A program made the translations under genes and the position numbers. 64,000 nt of DNA from CAWCON01 sp963797185 (GTDB lineage Bacteria > Patescibacteriota > Saccharimonadia > Saccharimonadales > UBA4665), in the NCBI GenBank assembly GCA_963797185.1, contig CAWCON010000003.1, forward strand, positions 62,001 to 126,000, written 5' to 3'. The notes beneath the pieces are model-generated. The model saw only the letters and a program-made list of their open reading frames with translations, was not told the DNA's origin and searched no databases. Position 1 is the stretch's first letter, and each line of letters starts with the position of its first letter. Of the stretch, positions 1 through 15,000 are shown piece by piece.

Positions 1-2
1 CA

Positions 3-3000
3 TACGACGTCTCCAACCCCACCGACCCATTCTCTGTTGGTGAGGTTAGTTCTGGTCTGAGCAGCCCTCGATCTCTCTTTGTCCAAGGAAGATATGCCTA
101 TGTAGCTAGCTATAGCAGTGGTCAATTGGTAACCTTTGATCTCGGCGGTGCCTATGTTCAACAACTCCAGGCTGGTGGGACCGAAACAGGCACCTTAACG
201 GTAGATACAAACGCCACTGTTAATGGCGATCAAAGTATTGCTGGTGGTTTGACGGTTGGTGGTAATGCGGAAATATCCGGCAACCTGGGTGTCTCCGGGC
301 AAACTCTCTTACAGAATCTCAGTAACAGTACTACTTCATTCCAGGTTGGTAATGCCTCTGGTCTAGGTCTCCTTAATACTGATACGACTGATGGTAGGGT
401 GGGTATTGGTTCTCTTACTACTCCGACTGGTGTGACGGCTACTTTAGCTAGTGGTGGTTCGCTTGCAACAGGCAGCACCTATTACTTTAGGGTTAGTGCT
501 ATTGATGGCAGTAGTGGGGAAACGGCTGCTTCAGCCGAGGCAACGGGTAGTGCTGCTACTAGCTCGGGCAATCAAGAATATAATGTTGCTTGGACTGCTG
601 TTCCTGGTGCAGCTAGCTACCGCATCTACTACACAACTACTGCCGGCACTGAAGCGAATTACTTTACCAGTACTACAAACAGCTACACTCTCTCAACAAC
701 TACCGGAAACACTGCTGGATCACCGCTTAGCTACTCATACGCCTATGCCGACAGACTATCTTCTACTAGCAATATTTTTCAAACTCTCACCAACTCCACT
801 ACTGCCCTGCAGGTACAAACAAGTTCTGGTTCTGCTGTTCTTACCACCGACACCACTAATAGTAGGGTAGGAGTAGATGTTACATACGCGACCATGACTA
901 GCCCATCAGGGCTGTCCGTTAATGCAGCTACTAGTGGTGGTAGCTTAACCGCTTCCTCTACTTACCGTTACGAGGTAACCGCCCTAGACAGTGCAGGTGG
1001 GGAAACAACTGTCAGTAATGAAGCCACTGGCACCACAGGGTCGAGTACACTAACTCTCCCTGTTACATGGACAGCCGTGAGTGGAGCTTCGGGCTATAAA
1101 GTCTACCGTACTGCTGCAAGTGGAGGGAGTGGTTCTGAGGTTTACCTTACCACTGTACTTACAAATAGCTTCACTGACTCGGGACAATTTACTGCCGGTA
1201 CGGCTACACCGCCAACAGCCACTACAGCCTACATATCTACTAATGCAAGTAGTGCTAAACTTCAACTGTCTGTTGGTGGTAATGGCACTCCAACTGGACA
1301 GCTGTATGTGAGCGGCACCGTACCGAGTGGTCCTGTTTCATCAATCAGCACTGGTACTAACCCCTTTGATGTCTATACCCAAGGTAATTACGCATACGTT
1401 GTTAGTAAAACTGCTAACGATCTCCAGATTTACGACATTAGTAACCCAGTAGATCCGTACCTTGAGTCAACGATATCGACTGGCGCTAGTACTGGTCCTG
1501 AATCAGTGTATGTCCAGGGTAGATATGCTTACGTTACCAACAATACCACCAGCACATTTGAAGTTTTTGATATCAGCAATCCAGCCACTCCCGTTAGTAT
1601 AGCGACGGTATCAACAGGATCGAGTAGTGGACCGGAAGATGTTGTAGTTTCTGGTCGTTACGCCTACGTAGTCAATGATTCGACTAACGTTCTCGTTGTC
1701 TTCGATGTCTCTAATCCTGCTAATCCTGTAATAGTGAACGGCAGTGGTACAGCTACCGGTACAGCACCACAGGGTATATTTATCAGCTCACATTACGCTT
1801 ATATTGTTAACCATACGTCGGGGACATTACAGGTTTTTGATATCAGTAATCCAGCTAGTCCGGTCAATCTTAGTACATGGACGACGAGTAGTGGTCCTGA
1901 CTATGTTTATGTCGCTGGTAGATATGCTTACGTAGTCACGCATGCAGGTGATACGCTACAAATCTTTGATGTAAGTAACCCAGCTGCCACAACGAATGCG
2001 GCTGTAAGTTCAACTACGGTTCCGGGAAGCGGAGATCCGATTTGGGTCTATGTCCAGGGTCGTTATGCATACATAACGAATAATAATAATGGCACAGTTC
2101 AAGTCTATGATGTGTCTAACCCCGCTGCCCCTGTATCGGATGGTACTATGGCAACTTCGGGAGCTAGTAGTGAACCAAGCTCAATATTTGTCTCCGGTCG
2201 TTATGCGTATGTAACGGTTAATGGTAGCTCAAACACGCTTCAAGTCTTCGATCTCGGTGGCGCCTATGTCCAACAACTCCAGGCTGGTGGAGCAGAAGTA
2301 GGTACACTGACCGTTGATACGAATGCCCAGATTAACGGTGATCAAAGCATTGCTGGAGGTTTAACGGTTGGTGGTAGTGCTCAGGTAGCAGGCAATGCTA
2401 CGCTTGGTGGTTTGACTATCAACGGTGTAGCTACGCCTGCAGCGCCAACAGTAACTCCAACTTGTGTAACCAGTTGTACGACGAGTTATAGTTATGCTGT
2501 CGCAGCTTTTAATACTAGTGGTAGTAGCCCAGCTTCTACGGCAACTAGTACTTCTGCAGCTGGAGCAACCCTGAGCGGAACTGTTTATAATACAGTGACC
2601 TGGTCTGCTGTTACTGGAGCTACTGGCTACAATATATATAGGACAGCTAGTGGCGGAACCCCCTCAACTACTGGATACATCGGCACAGTTTATACTGGCG
2701 CGACTTTATCCTTTGCCGATAAAGCCATTACAGCTACGGGTACTACTCCAACCACTAACACCGCCGGTGCCTTAGTGGCTGACGGCACTGCGTTGTTCCA
2801 AGACGCCACCAACTCTACTACTGCCTTCCAGGTTCAAACCAGTACCGGATCGGATGTACTTGAGGTCAATACTGCCAACCCAGGTATTGCGATTGACGCT
2901 ACTTACGGTAGTTTAAGTGCGCCAACAGGGCTATCGGTATCAACAACGGGTAGTGCAGCCGGTGATGCGCTAGGAACTGCCACATATTACTACAAAGTTA

Positions 3001-6000
3001 CCGCTGTTGACGGTAACGGTGGTGAGACAACGCCAAGCGGAGAAGTGTCACATACATTCGCTAGTGGAACTACAAACTATGTCACATTAACCTGGACGCC
3101 CGTTACTGGTGCTGCTGGATATAGGGTTTATAGAGGAACCAGCAGTGGAGGTGAAACTGGCTACTATAGTATCTTGGGCTCTCTGAGTAGTGGCAATGTT
3201 ACCTTTACTGATACGGGTGCAGTTATGAATAACACCACCGCCACTCCTCCGAGTGCTAATACTAGCTCCGTCTTGACCAACACCAGCAATAACAACCTTC
3301 AGCTGGTAGTTGGTGGCAACGGTACCGAAACTGGTCAAGTCTATATCGGTGGAACCCTGCCTAGTATTGCGGGCAGTGTTCAAATTAATGAATCTGGTCC
3401 TCATGGTTCTTCTATGTATACCCAGGGCAACTATATGTATGTCGTAAATAACGATACGTGGACCCTCCAGGTGTTTAATGTCTCTAACCCTGCTGATCCA
3501 ATACTACTCAATGGCACTAATACAATAACAGATAGTGGTCCACTGGGTATCTTTGTTGAGGGTAACTATGCTTATGTAGTTGGGCAAGCCTCAAATTTCT
3601 TACAGATCTTCAATGTCTCTGATCCATACAATCCTATCGCAATGGGAACCATTGACCTTACCGATAGTAATGCTCCTGATGATGTTTATGTCTCTGGGAA
3701 TTATGCATATGTAGTCGGCTCGGCTTTTCATATTATTAATATCTCCAACCCCGCCAACCCAATCTTAATGTCGAACGACACCAATATTAGTAATGGTGGT
3801 GGTCTTTATGTCCAAGGTAATTATGCGTATGTCACGGAATATGCCTCAAGTGGTTCGCTTAATATCATTAATGTATCTAATCCATTAAGTCCAGTCACGG
3901 TTGGAACGACTGCAACGATTGCCTACCCAGCTGCTGTAATAGTTCAAGGCAGCTATGCCTACGTATCGGATTATAATGGTGGCGGTGGCGGTAATATCGA
4001 TGTCTATGATATTACAAACCCGGCTAGCCCAGTTGATGTCGGTGGTCCTAATGCGGGTGGCACTTATCGTGGTTCCCTTGTTGCACAGGGAAGGTATCTC
4101 TACCTTACTTCAAGCTCTGGTATAACTGTTCTTGATATTTCCAATCCATATAGCCTAACTCCAATTGGCACGATTTCTACTCCAACCGGTGTAGGTGGTA
4201 TTGTAGTCCAAGGTCGCTATGCGTATGTCCAAGGGACAAATTATGAATATATCTATAACCTTGGTGGTGCCTACGTTCAACAGCTTCAGGCAGGGGGTAC
4301 TGAGACGGGCACCTTAACAGTAGACACGAATGCTACTGTTGATGGTGATCAGAGCATTGCCGGTGCATTGACAGTTGGTGGCAGTGCTTATGTCAGTGGA
4401 GGTATTGGCTCTAATGGATTAACAGTAACTGGTCTTATTGCTCCCACGGCTCCGACTGTGGCTCCACAAGGTACCACAGGCTCCACCACATATGGTTATG
4501 CTATATCTGCCTTTGATACCGGGAATTCTTCGTCACCTTCGCCTGTTACTCTTACGACGACAGGGAATGCTACGTTGTCTGGGACGAACTACAATAAAGT
4601 TACTTGGTCGGCTGTTACTGATGTTAGTGGTTACAATATATATAGAACGTTTGGTGGCGGTAGTACTGGCTTAATTGGTACTGTCTACGCTGGCTCAACT
4701 CTGCAGCTTAACGATACGGGCTTAACTGCATCGGGCACAGTACCGACGACGATCAACAACACTACTAATGTATTCAATGTCCAAACGGGCAGTGGCTCAA
4801 CTACGTTATCCGCTAACACTGGTACTGGGCAGGTAAGTATAGATAATACAGCCTCAACCCTAAGTGCACCGACGAGCTTGGCCGTATCAACCACCGGAAG
4901 TTCTGCTGGCGACAGTCTTGGTACTGCCACCTATTATTATGAAGTGACTGCCATAGATAGTAATGGTGGAGAGACTATCCCAAGTGCTGAAGTTAATCAC
5001 ACCTTCGCGAGCGGAACGACAAACTATGTAACCTTGACATGGACAGCAGTCACAGGAGCCAGTGGGTATCATGTTTATCGTGGCACTAGTAGTACTAAGG
5101 AAGCCGGTTATTATACGACATTAGGTTCTCTAAGTGGCACAACAGTTAGCTTTACCGACACAGGTGCAGCTATGAACAGCACTACCGCCACTCCTCCGAC
5201 AGTTAACACATCATATCTGTCTAGTAATACAACTAATAACAATCTCCAGCTGGTGATTGGTGGCAATGGCACACCAACAGGACAGGTTTATGTTAGCGGG
5301 ACGGTACCAACTAGTAATTTGGGAGCTATCGGTACTGGTCTAGTCACACCAGAATCCGTCTATGTCCAAGGTAACTACGCCTATGTACCTAATCTTAGTA
5401 ACGGCGAACTTGTCATTTATGATATCTCGAACCCCGCTAATCCAGTCTACATGGGCGAAACTAATGTTAACCTCGGTAGTTCATATGCCGTCTATGTCCA
5501 AGGTCGCTACGCTTATGTACCCAGCTATGCGAATAGCGAACTAATAATTTACGATGTCTCTAATCCCGCCAACCCGGTCTATGTCGGCGAAACGAGTACC
5601 AACATAAGCAGCCCGTGGTCAGTCTATGTCCAAGGGAGCTACGCTTATACGATAAACTCTGGCAATGGCGAACTTGTTGTTGATAATATTGCCAATCCCG
5701 CCAACCCGGTCTACGTCGGAGAAACCAGCACTAACTTAAGCAGCCCGTGGTATGTCTATATCCAAGGCCACTATGCGTATGTTGCCAGCGAGGGGAACAA
5801 CGAATTAGTAATCTATGATATCTCTAACCCATCTAACCCAGTCTACGTTGGTGAAGTTGGCACCAACCTCAATGACCCGGAAGCTGTTTATGTCCAAGGT
5901 CGCTACGCTTATGTAGCTAGCTATAACAATAACGAACTGGTAATCGATGATATCTCTAACCCATCTAACCCAGTCTACGTTGGTGAAGTTGGCACTAATT

Positions 6001-9000
6001 TGAGTAATCCACATTCCGTCTATGTCCAAGGTCGCTACGCTTATGTGGCCAGTAAGGGCAATAACGAACTCATAACATATGATGTTAGCAATCCCGCTAA
6101 CCCAGTCTACGTTGGTGAAGTTGGCAGCAATTTGAGTGCCCCTCGTACTGTAGTTGTCTCCGGTCGCTACGGCTATGTTATTAGCGCAAGTAATAATGAA
6201 TTAGTCACCTTTGATCTCGGTGGTGCCTATATTCAGCAACTTCAAGCTGGTGGTGCAGAGGTCGCTACGCTAACTGTTGATACCAACGCTACTATTAACG
6301 GAGATCAAAGCATAGCTGGGGGACTAACAGTAGCCGGTAGTGCACAGATTAGTGGTGCTATCGGCTCTAACGGACTTACTATCACTGGTCTAACGACACC
6401 GACTGCTCCAACCGTAGCCCCGCAAGGTACCACTGGCTCCACTACCTATGGTTATGCCGTATCTGCCTTTGATACCGGAAATTCTTCGCCACCCTCACCG
6501 GTTACTCTAACAACAACGGGGAACGCGACCCTATCTGGCACGAACTATAACCAGATAACTTGGTCTGCCGTAACTGGTGCCACTGGCTACAATATATACA
6601 GAACCTTTGGTGGTGGTAGCACGGGCTTAATCGGTACCATCTATACTGGCTCAACTCTGCAGCTTAACGATACGGGCTTAACTGCATCGGGCACAGTGCC
6701 AACAACCGTTAATAACACCACTAACGTGTTCAACGTTCAAACCGGAAGTGGCTCAACTACACTATCTGCCAACACCGCTACTGGGCAGGTGAGTATAGAT
6801 AATACAGCCTCTACTTTGAGCGCCCCGACGAGTCTGGCTGTAGGAAGCACCGGAAGTTCTGCTGGCGACAGTCTTGGTACTGCCACCTATTACTACAAAG
6901 TGACCGCTATAGATAGTAATGGCGGGGAAACGACTCCGAGTACTGAAGTTAGTCACACCTTTGCGAGCGGTACAACAAATTATGTAACCCTAACATGGAC
7001 AGCAGTCACAGGAGCCAGTGGTTATCACGTTTATCGTGGTACTAGTAGTGGCAAGGAAACAGGTTACTATACAACGCTGGGTCTTATTAGCAGTGGTACA
7101 ACAGTTACCTTTACTGACACTGGTGCGATTATGAACAACACCACTGCATCTCCCCCGAGTACCAATACTTCCTATCTGTCTAGCAACACTACCAATAACA
7201 ATCTCCAATTAGTCGTTGGTGGTAACGGTACTCCTACCGGGCAGGTGTACATCAGTGGTACTGTTCCGACAACAAGTTTGGGGACAAGTGCTGGTGGTTA
7301 TCTCAGTGGTCCTAATTCAGTCTATACACAAGGTAGCTATGCGTATGTAACTAGTCAATATACTAACGAGTTAGTTGTTTATGATGTATCTAATCCCGCT
7401 AATCCCGCTTATATAGGGGAAATTGGCACTAACTTAAATGATCCGTATTCTATCTATGTCCAAGGTAACTACGCCTACGTCGCCAGCTATGGCAATAATG
7501 AACTAGTAATCTATGATATCTCCAACCCCGCCAGCCCCACCTACGTTGGTGAAACTGGAACTGCATACCTAAATGAACCAAGGTCTATAGATGTACAAGG
7601 TCGCTACGCCTACGTCGCAAATTATAATAACAACGAGGTAGTAATCTTCGATGTCAGCAATCCGTCTAATCCGACCTACGTTGGTGAAACTGGAACTACC
7701 TACCTGAATGACCCAAACTCTGTAACCGTTTCCGGTCACTACGCATATGTGCTAAATAATGGCAGTAGTGAGATGGTTATATACAATATCTCCAACCCCG
7801 CCAGCCCCACCTACGTTGGTGAAAATAATACTGACCTTAATGGTCCAGGGAACGTTATCATTCAGGGTCGCTATGCTTACATAGCAAGCTGGGGTGATGG
7901 GCTGACTATTTATGACGTCTCCAACCCCGCCAGCCCCACTCCCGTGAGTGAAGTTACCACTAACCTAAGTGGTACCATAGGTATCTCTGTCCAGGGTCGC
8001 TATGCCTATGTCACTAGCTATACCAATAATGAGTTCGTTACCTTCGACGTCTCCAACCCCGCCAGCCCTAACTATGTAGGAGAGGTCAGTAGTAATCTAA
8101 GCAGCCCTAATTTTGTCTCCGCCCAGGGTCGCTATGCCTATGTCACCAGCTCTGCTAATAATGAACTTGTAACCTTCGATCTTGGCGGCGCCTACGTCCA
8201 GCAACTCCAAGCTGGCGGTACTGAAACTGGCACCCTAGCAGTTGATACTAATGCTACTGTTGGTGGCGATCAAACCATTGCCGGTGGATTAACCGTCGGT
8301 GGCAATACAGAATTATCTGGAAATCTTGGTATTGCTGGTCAGGCAATGCTTGAGAATACCACTAATACTACAACCGCATTTGAAGTAGCTAATAGTAGTG
8401 CCGGCTCTCTATTTGACGCTGATACAACTGATAATGAAACTATTACAAATGGTAGTGCAATCGTAAACTCAGGCACGTGTAACTACAACTCATACGTTAA
8501 CCAGGTTATGGATTATGCTCCGACTTCGTACTGGAAGATGACGGATATTGGTGGGAGCACGGAATTAGATAGCTCTGGTAACGGCAACACTGGTAATCTC
8601 CAGGGTACCGTGACGAAGAACCAGACACCCGGCCCAATTGGCTGTAATAACTCTGCTCCTGCCATGCTGTTTAATGGCTCAACTGGTTATATATCAACCA
8701 CAAACTCTTACACTAATCCTCAGACATTCACTATCTCAGGCTTCTTTAAGACCTCTACTGCTGGTGCTGGTCCTATTGCTTCCTTTGATAGTTCGCAAAC
8801 CGGCGGTGGATCAAGCTGGGATCGACTTCTATATATCGACACGAATGGTTATCTTAACTTCGGTATCTATACTGGATCAGATACGGTTATTACCTCCACT
8901 CAACCAGTAGATAATGGTCAGTGGCATTATGTGGTAGCAACGCTATCGAGCTCTGGCATGGTTCTCTATGTTGATGGTACCCAGGTAGCATCTAGTGCTA

Positions 9001-12000
9001 CCAGTACAGCTCAGAATTATAGTGGGTATTGGCGCATTGGTGGAGAGATAGGTACCGGTTGGCCACTTGCCGGAAGCAACACTTTCTTTAATGGTGATAT
9101 TGGGCAGGTTTCTATTCTTCCAGTAGCACTTACGGGCAGTCAAGTTACTCAGCTGGCTGGTCAAGCGGGCTATGATAGCTCTACAAGTAGTACTAGTACT
9201 TTCCAGGTTCAAAATGCGGCTGGAGTAGATGTGCTTAACGTTGATACTACCAATAGCAGAGTAGATATTGGTAGTAATGGTACGCCAACAAGTCAGTTAT
9301 ATGTATCAGGGAGTGTACCAACCACAAATCTCGGCATAATTAATACTGGGTTAAGCAGCCCCGAGAGTGTGGATGTTGTCGGTAATTATGCATATGTTAC
9401 CGACTTTACAAATAATGCGCTTCTTATCTTCGATATTAGCAACCCCGCCAGCCCCAGTTCGGTAGGTTCTACTACTAGCGGTCTTAGCGATCCACAGAGC
9501 GTTTATGTACAGGGTAAATACGCCTACGTCGTTAACTATAATTCTCCTGGTGCGCTAGTTATCTTTAATGTCAGCAACCCCGCCAGCCCTGTTGAGGTAG
9601 GTTCTTACTCTACTAGCGTAAGTTATCTTTCTGGCATCTATGTCTCTGGTCGCTACGCCTACGTCGCTAGTAGCAGTAATGGTTTGCTTGTCTTTGATGT
9701 CTCCAACCCTACTGACCCTGTTCTAGCAGGTTCTACTAATAGCTTTCTATCTTCCGCTAAGAGTGTCTATGTCCAAGGTCGCTACGCCTACGTTACTAGC
9801 TCGGGCAACAATGATCTCGTTATATTTGATATCAATAATCCAGCTTCTCCAAGCGAAGTCGGTGCGATAAATACCAACCTCAGTAGTCCACAGGATGTCT
9901 ATGTTCAAAATGACTACGCCTACGTTACTAGTCCGGGCAATAGTAAGTTGGCGATCTTCAATGTCAGCAGTCCGAGTAGCCCTAGCGCTAGTGGTGCGAT
10001 ATCCACGAGCTTAAGTAGCCCTTACGATGTCTATGTCCAAGGTCGCTACGCCTACGTTACTAGCTCGGGCAACAATGAACTCGTTACCTATGATGTTAGT
10101 ACTCCATCGAGTCCAGCGTATGTGGGTGAATTGAGTAATAACATGCACAGTCCTTATGGCATCTATGTCCAAGGTCGCTACGCCTACGTTACGAACACTA
10201 CTGGTAGCTCCCTTGTTACCGTTGATCTTGGTGGTGCCTACATCCAGCAACTTCAAGCCGGTGGTATTGAAACTGGCACCTTAACTGTTGATAGTAATGC
10301 CCAGGTCAATGGTGATCAGAGTATAGCTGGTGGACTAACCGTTGGGGGCAATGTTCAGATATCCGGCAATCTTGGTGTATCAGGTGCAGTAACTATTACT
10401 GATAGTCTACCTTCTACTAACCTGGGTATTAACACTACTAGCCTTAGTGGTCCATTCTCTGTCTATGTTTCCGGTCACTATGCCTACATTGCTAACTTTA
10501 CTGGCGGTCTAAGTATTGATGATATCAGTAACCCCGCCAGCCCCGTCAATGTCGGCTCAGATACTACTGGTATAACTACTGCTACTTCTGTGTACGTCCA
10601 AGGCAAGTATGCCTACCTTACGAGTAATGGCAATAGCAAACTTGTTATCGTTGATATCAGTAATCCCTCCGCCCCCACCAACGTATCAGCTACGACAGGC
10701 GGAGGTGACCTATCCTCACCGTTTGATGTCTATGTTTCCGGTCACTATGCCTATGTTGCTAGCAGTGGTAATGGTGAAGTAGTTGTCTTTGATATCAGTA
10801 ATCCTACTAACCCCACCGTCGTCAGCCAAATTACTGGACTCAGTAGCCCCCACTCACTGTACGTTCAAGGTCGTTATCTCTATGTCACCAACTATGGGAG
10901 TAGCGCTTTAGATATATTTGATATCAGTAACCCCGCCAGCCCGAGCTACGTGACACTGACTAGCACCAACTTATCTAACCCTATCTCAATAGTCGTTCAG
11001 GGCAACTACGCCTACGTCGCCAGTTATGGCAGCGGTGCTAATTACTTGGTCATTTTCAATATTAGTGTTCCTGGTACTCCCACCTACGTTGGAGAGGTCA
11101 ACACTAACTATAACGCTCCCTATGGACCACAATCGCTTAGTGTTCAAGGGCACTTTGTCTATGTTGCTAACAATGCTAGTAACTCGGTCCAGATCTACGA
11201 TGTCAGCAACCCCGCCGCCCCAGCTTGGGCAGGATCCCTCACCGGTAATCTGAGTACCGACTACGGAGTAGCGGTCTCGGGGCAATACGCTTATGTTGCC
11301 AGTTACACTAATAACTCACTCGTTACCTTTAATCTTGGTGGTGCCTACATCCAACAGCTTCAAGTAGGTGGCGCCGAAACCAATACTCTTCAGGTAGATG
11401 GTAACTCAACTTTGATTGGTGATGTATCTATCCAAGCCGGACTAACTGTAGGTGCTAGTGCAGAGATATCTGGGAGTCTAGGTGTCGCTGGTGGCAATGT
11501 TGTTCTTGGTACCTCAAACTCACTATCCGGCGCACTTGTTCTTAATAATAGTACCAATACCAACACAGTAACGCTTACTAGCGGAGCTGCCACGAGTAGT
11601 TACTCATTAACGTTGCCTACTAATGCTCCAACCACCGGTCTATGTCTTCAGACCAGCACTGCTAGTGCTAGTCAGCTAGTCTTTAGCTCCTGTGCTAACA
11701 CCAATGCCAGTATCACTGAAGTGAATGAGTGGGATGCTCATGGTGCTGCTACCACCACACTATCTGATTCACCAGCCAATATTGGTGATCTTCTTGTTCT
11801 CACCACCCAAATACCAACTGGTAGTGACAGCGTTAGCAGTATATCCGGTGGTGGAGTTACCACCTGGACTAAGGTGAATGTTGCCCCTAGCGGTGGTTCA
11901 GTAAACCGAGTTGAAATGTGGATGGGCACGGTGACGACAACTGGTGCAGGTACCATTACCGTTACATATGCCTCTGGTCCTGGCACAAACGAAATTACAG

Positions 12001-15000
12001 CAACGGAATTTACAGCAGCAGGCGTAAACAGTAGTACAGTATGGGGTGTCGATAAGACTGGTGCGAGTCTTAACTCCTCATCCAATACCATAAGCTATCC
12101 AAATCTAACTTCAGAAGGGGCAGGAGAAGTTTACGTTGGCTACGCCCAGGCTCAAAACGCGGGTACAGCTGGTAGCTACACTGGTTTTAGCTACATTGTC
12201 ACCGGACAGAACAACGTCATAACGTATGATACGAGCACTGCTGCTGCTACTGCTTACACCCCGACAGCGACCGAGGCTACTGCCGGTCAATCTAATGCTG
12301 TCGGTGCTATTATTACCGCCTTTGTTAGTAGTACTTCTATTAACAATTCAACCACCGTCCAACAAGCAAACTTTAATGTCCAGGCTGCAGGTAGTGGTAG
12401 TGTTGCCGGAGTCCTTCAAGCTAATGCAGCAGGGACTGGGGATATCTTAGACCTCAAGAATGGCAGCGGCACGATCGTCGGTAGCATCGGTAGTACAGGA
12501 AATACCCTGATAGAACCTTCCACTAACAGCACGACAGCGTTTCAGGTGCAGAATGCAACAGGTGGTAACATCCTTAGCGTAGACACCAGTGGCTCAAATG
12601 TCACAATTGATGGTACCAACAACGGTGCGCTAGGTACTTGGCAAACGAATACTAATAATCTACCAGCAAGCGCTAACCTATCTGAAGTCGTGACGTCTAA
12701 TGGCTACGCCTATGTTCTTGGTGGGAGTACCGGCTCGTATGTTACCACTGTTGACTATGCCAAGATTAGCGCCAACGGTTCAATCGGTACCTGGACAGCT
12801 ACCACTTCTCTTCCTGCTGCCCAAGGTGGAGGTGACGGTGTTGTTGCGAATGGCTATATCTATGTGTACGGCGGGTCAAACAGCGGTGGCAGTGCTACTG
12901 GTAATGTTTGGTATGCCAAGATTAACTCTGATGGTACGGTGGGTAGCTGGCAGACATCTCCTAACTCCTTGTCTCCAGTAAACGAGAATGGGGTCGGTGT
13001 AACAGCCAACGGCTATCTTTACGAACTGGCTGGTAGTAATGGTTCGTCTGATCAGACGGCTGTCTACTACTCAAAACTCAATGCTGATGGTTCAATCGGT
13101 ACCTGGACCTCTACGAGTACCGTGCCAGCGGGCGTATCGTCGTTCTCAGCAACGGTTGCCAACGGGTATGTCTACATCTTTGGTCATGGCGGTCCCTCGG
13201 TTGGTCCAGCTGTCTACTACTCAAAACTCAATGCCACAACCGGCGCACTAGGTACCTGGAGTACTAACTCATCTAATCCGTTACCTATTTCCATGGGTGC
13301 TACGGAAGCGGTGACCCAAAACGGCTATGCCTATGTATTTGGTGGTTACAATAGCTCCTATACTAATATCAATACGCTTTATTACGCTCCATTGAACGCC
13401 AATGGTTCGACCGGTGCCTGGACTCTTGGTTCAACCCTGCCATCGACGGATGCTGAGCATGCTGGTGGCTTTGCAGTAAATGGATACATCTATGCTCTTG
13501 CCAACAATGGGACTAATGCGATTTACTATGTCTCTGGTGCTCGCACCAGTATTGCTGGTTCGTTAGACCTGGTCGGTGTCAGTGGACAAGATGACTCAAG
13601 TTCCGGCGCCACAGGTGGCAGTCTAACCGCAGGCAATACTACTGTTGTAGGAACTCTGCAAGTTAGCGACACGGCAAGTTTCCTGAACGGTGTATCAGTA
13701 GATGATAGCTTTAATGTAGTCGGTGGTGCTTCGTTCACCGGCATTGCTCCGAGCTCTGCGGCTGGTACTGGTACAAACGCACCCAATGTGCTAACTATTA
13801 CTGGTCAGGCTGGTGGAGCTACCAGTGGTACCAGCGGTCAAACCGCTGGGGCAGGCTCAGCTATTAGCCAAACCGCTGGGGCAGGTGGAGCTGCTACAGG
13901 CGCATCTGGTGCAAATAATGGTGGGACTGGTGGTACGGTGACTATTGCTTCTGGAGCTGGTGGCGCCGTATCTTCTGCTTCAGCTATCCCAGGCGTTGGT
14001 GGTGGAATTAACATTACCGCTGGCGCTGGTGGCGCCGGCACGAGTACTAGCGTCAATGCTAACGGTGGAGCAATTACACTGCAGGGTGGTGCGCCAGGTA
14101 CTGGTGGTAGTGGTGCCGTTGGTGCGTATGGTAGTATCCTTATTCAGCCAAGTGGTGGTATGGTTGCTCTTGGTACAGGCACTGCTTACAGCCTACTGAC
14201 GATTGCTAACAATAACTGGATAACAAGTGTCAATGCGGCAGGCACGGGTTCAGATGATATCTTGAAGGTTAACTCTGCTGACCAGGTTCAATTCGGTGCT
14301 GCCATTAATGTTGACGGTGGTCTAGTATTTCCAACCGACGGTGGTCTCATTACGGCATCAGATCTACCGCTTGATAGTTCAGCAACATCCGGTACCTCAG
14401 AAGGCTACTTTTTCCGAGTCGCTAGCGATAACGTCTTAGAAGTAGATGGTACATCAGATGGAGCAGGCAACACGCAATCACGCAACGTCACAGTTTATAG
14501 TGGTGCTAGCCAAGCAACTGACATCCTTGATCTCGATAACGCTACTGGTTCAAGCACCTTAACTAAGTTTGACTCGAACGGTAACCTAACGCTACCAAGC
14601 ACCATAACAAGCACTGCTAGCACCGCTAACATCTTTAATACCGTAGCCAGTACAGTCAACGCCTTCGGTGTAGCCGGTACTATTAACATCGGTGCCGCTG
14701 GGGCTTCTATCATTGGTGCGGGTGCATTGACGATTCAATCTGCTAGTAGTACGTCTCTTACGCTCAATGGCCAGAGCACACTTGTATTAAAGGCTCAAGC
14801 TGCTGTAGCTTCGAGCAACAATGCCGGGGGTATTATTATTGGCAATGGCTATTCGTCAAGTACTAGTTCGCTTATACCCCTGATACTTTCCTCATCTAAT
14901 ACATTTGCTGAGACCAGCAATACCTGTGCTCCAACCGTGAATAACGGAGCCCTTTACTATAACTCTAACTCTACGTCCCTTTCGATGAGGGTTTGCTTAA

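Larger units (their letters stand above)
141..11460 (+). repeat. Seven collar modules with six intervening ~2 kb units
   Basis: The collar (LGGAY(V/I)QQLQ.GG, then (T/A)LTVD.NA...GDQSIAGGLTVGG) begins at 141, 2253, 4260, 6216, 8181, 10227 and 11334. Spacings are 2112, 2007, 1956, 1965, 2046 and 1107 bases. The last unit is short because it lacks the fibronectin-like pair. The short alternating hydrophobic pattern of the collar resembles beta-helical shafts of phage tail fibres and trimeric adhesins; that is inference from the pattern. Sequence between units is diverged, but blocks are near-identical, suggesting growth by duplication. Confidence 0.9.
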
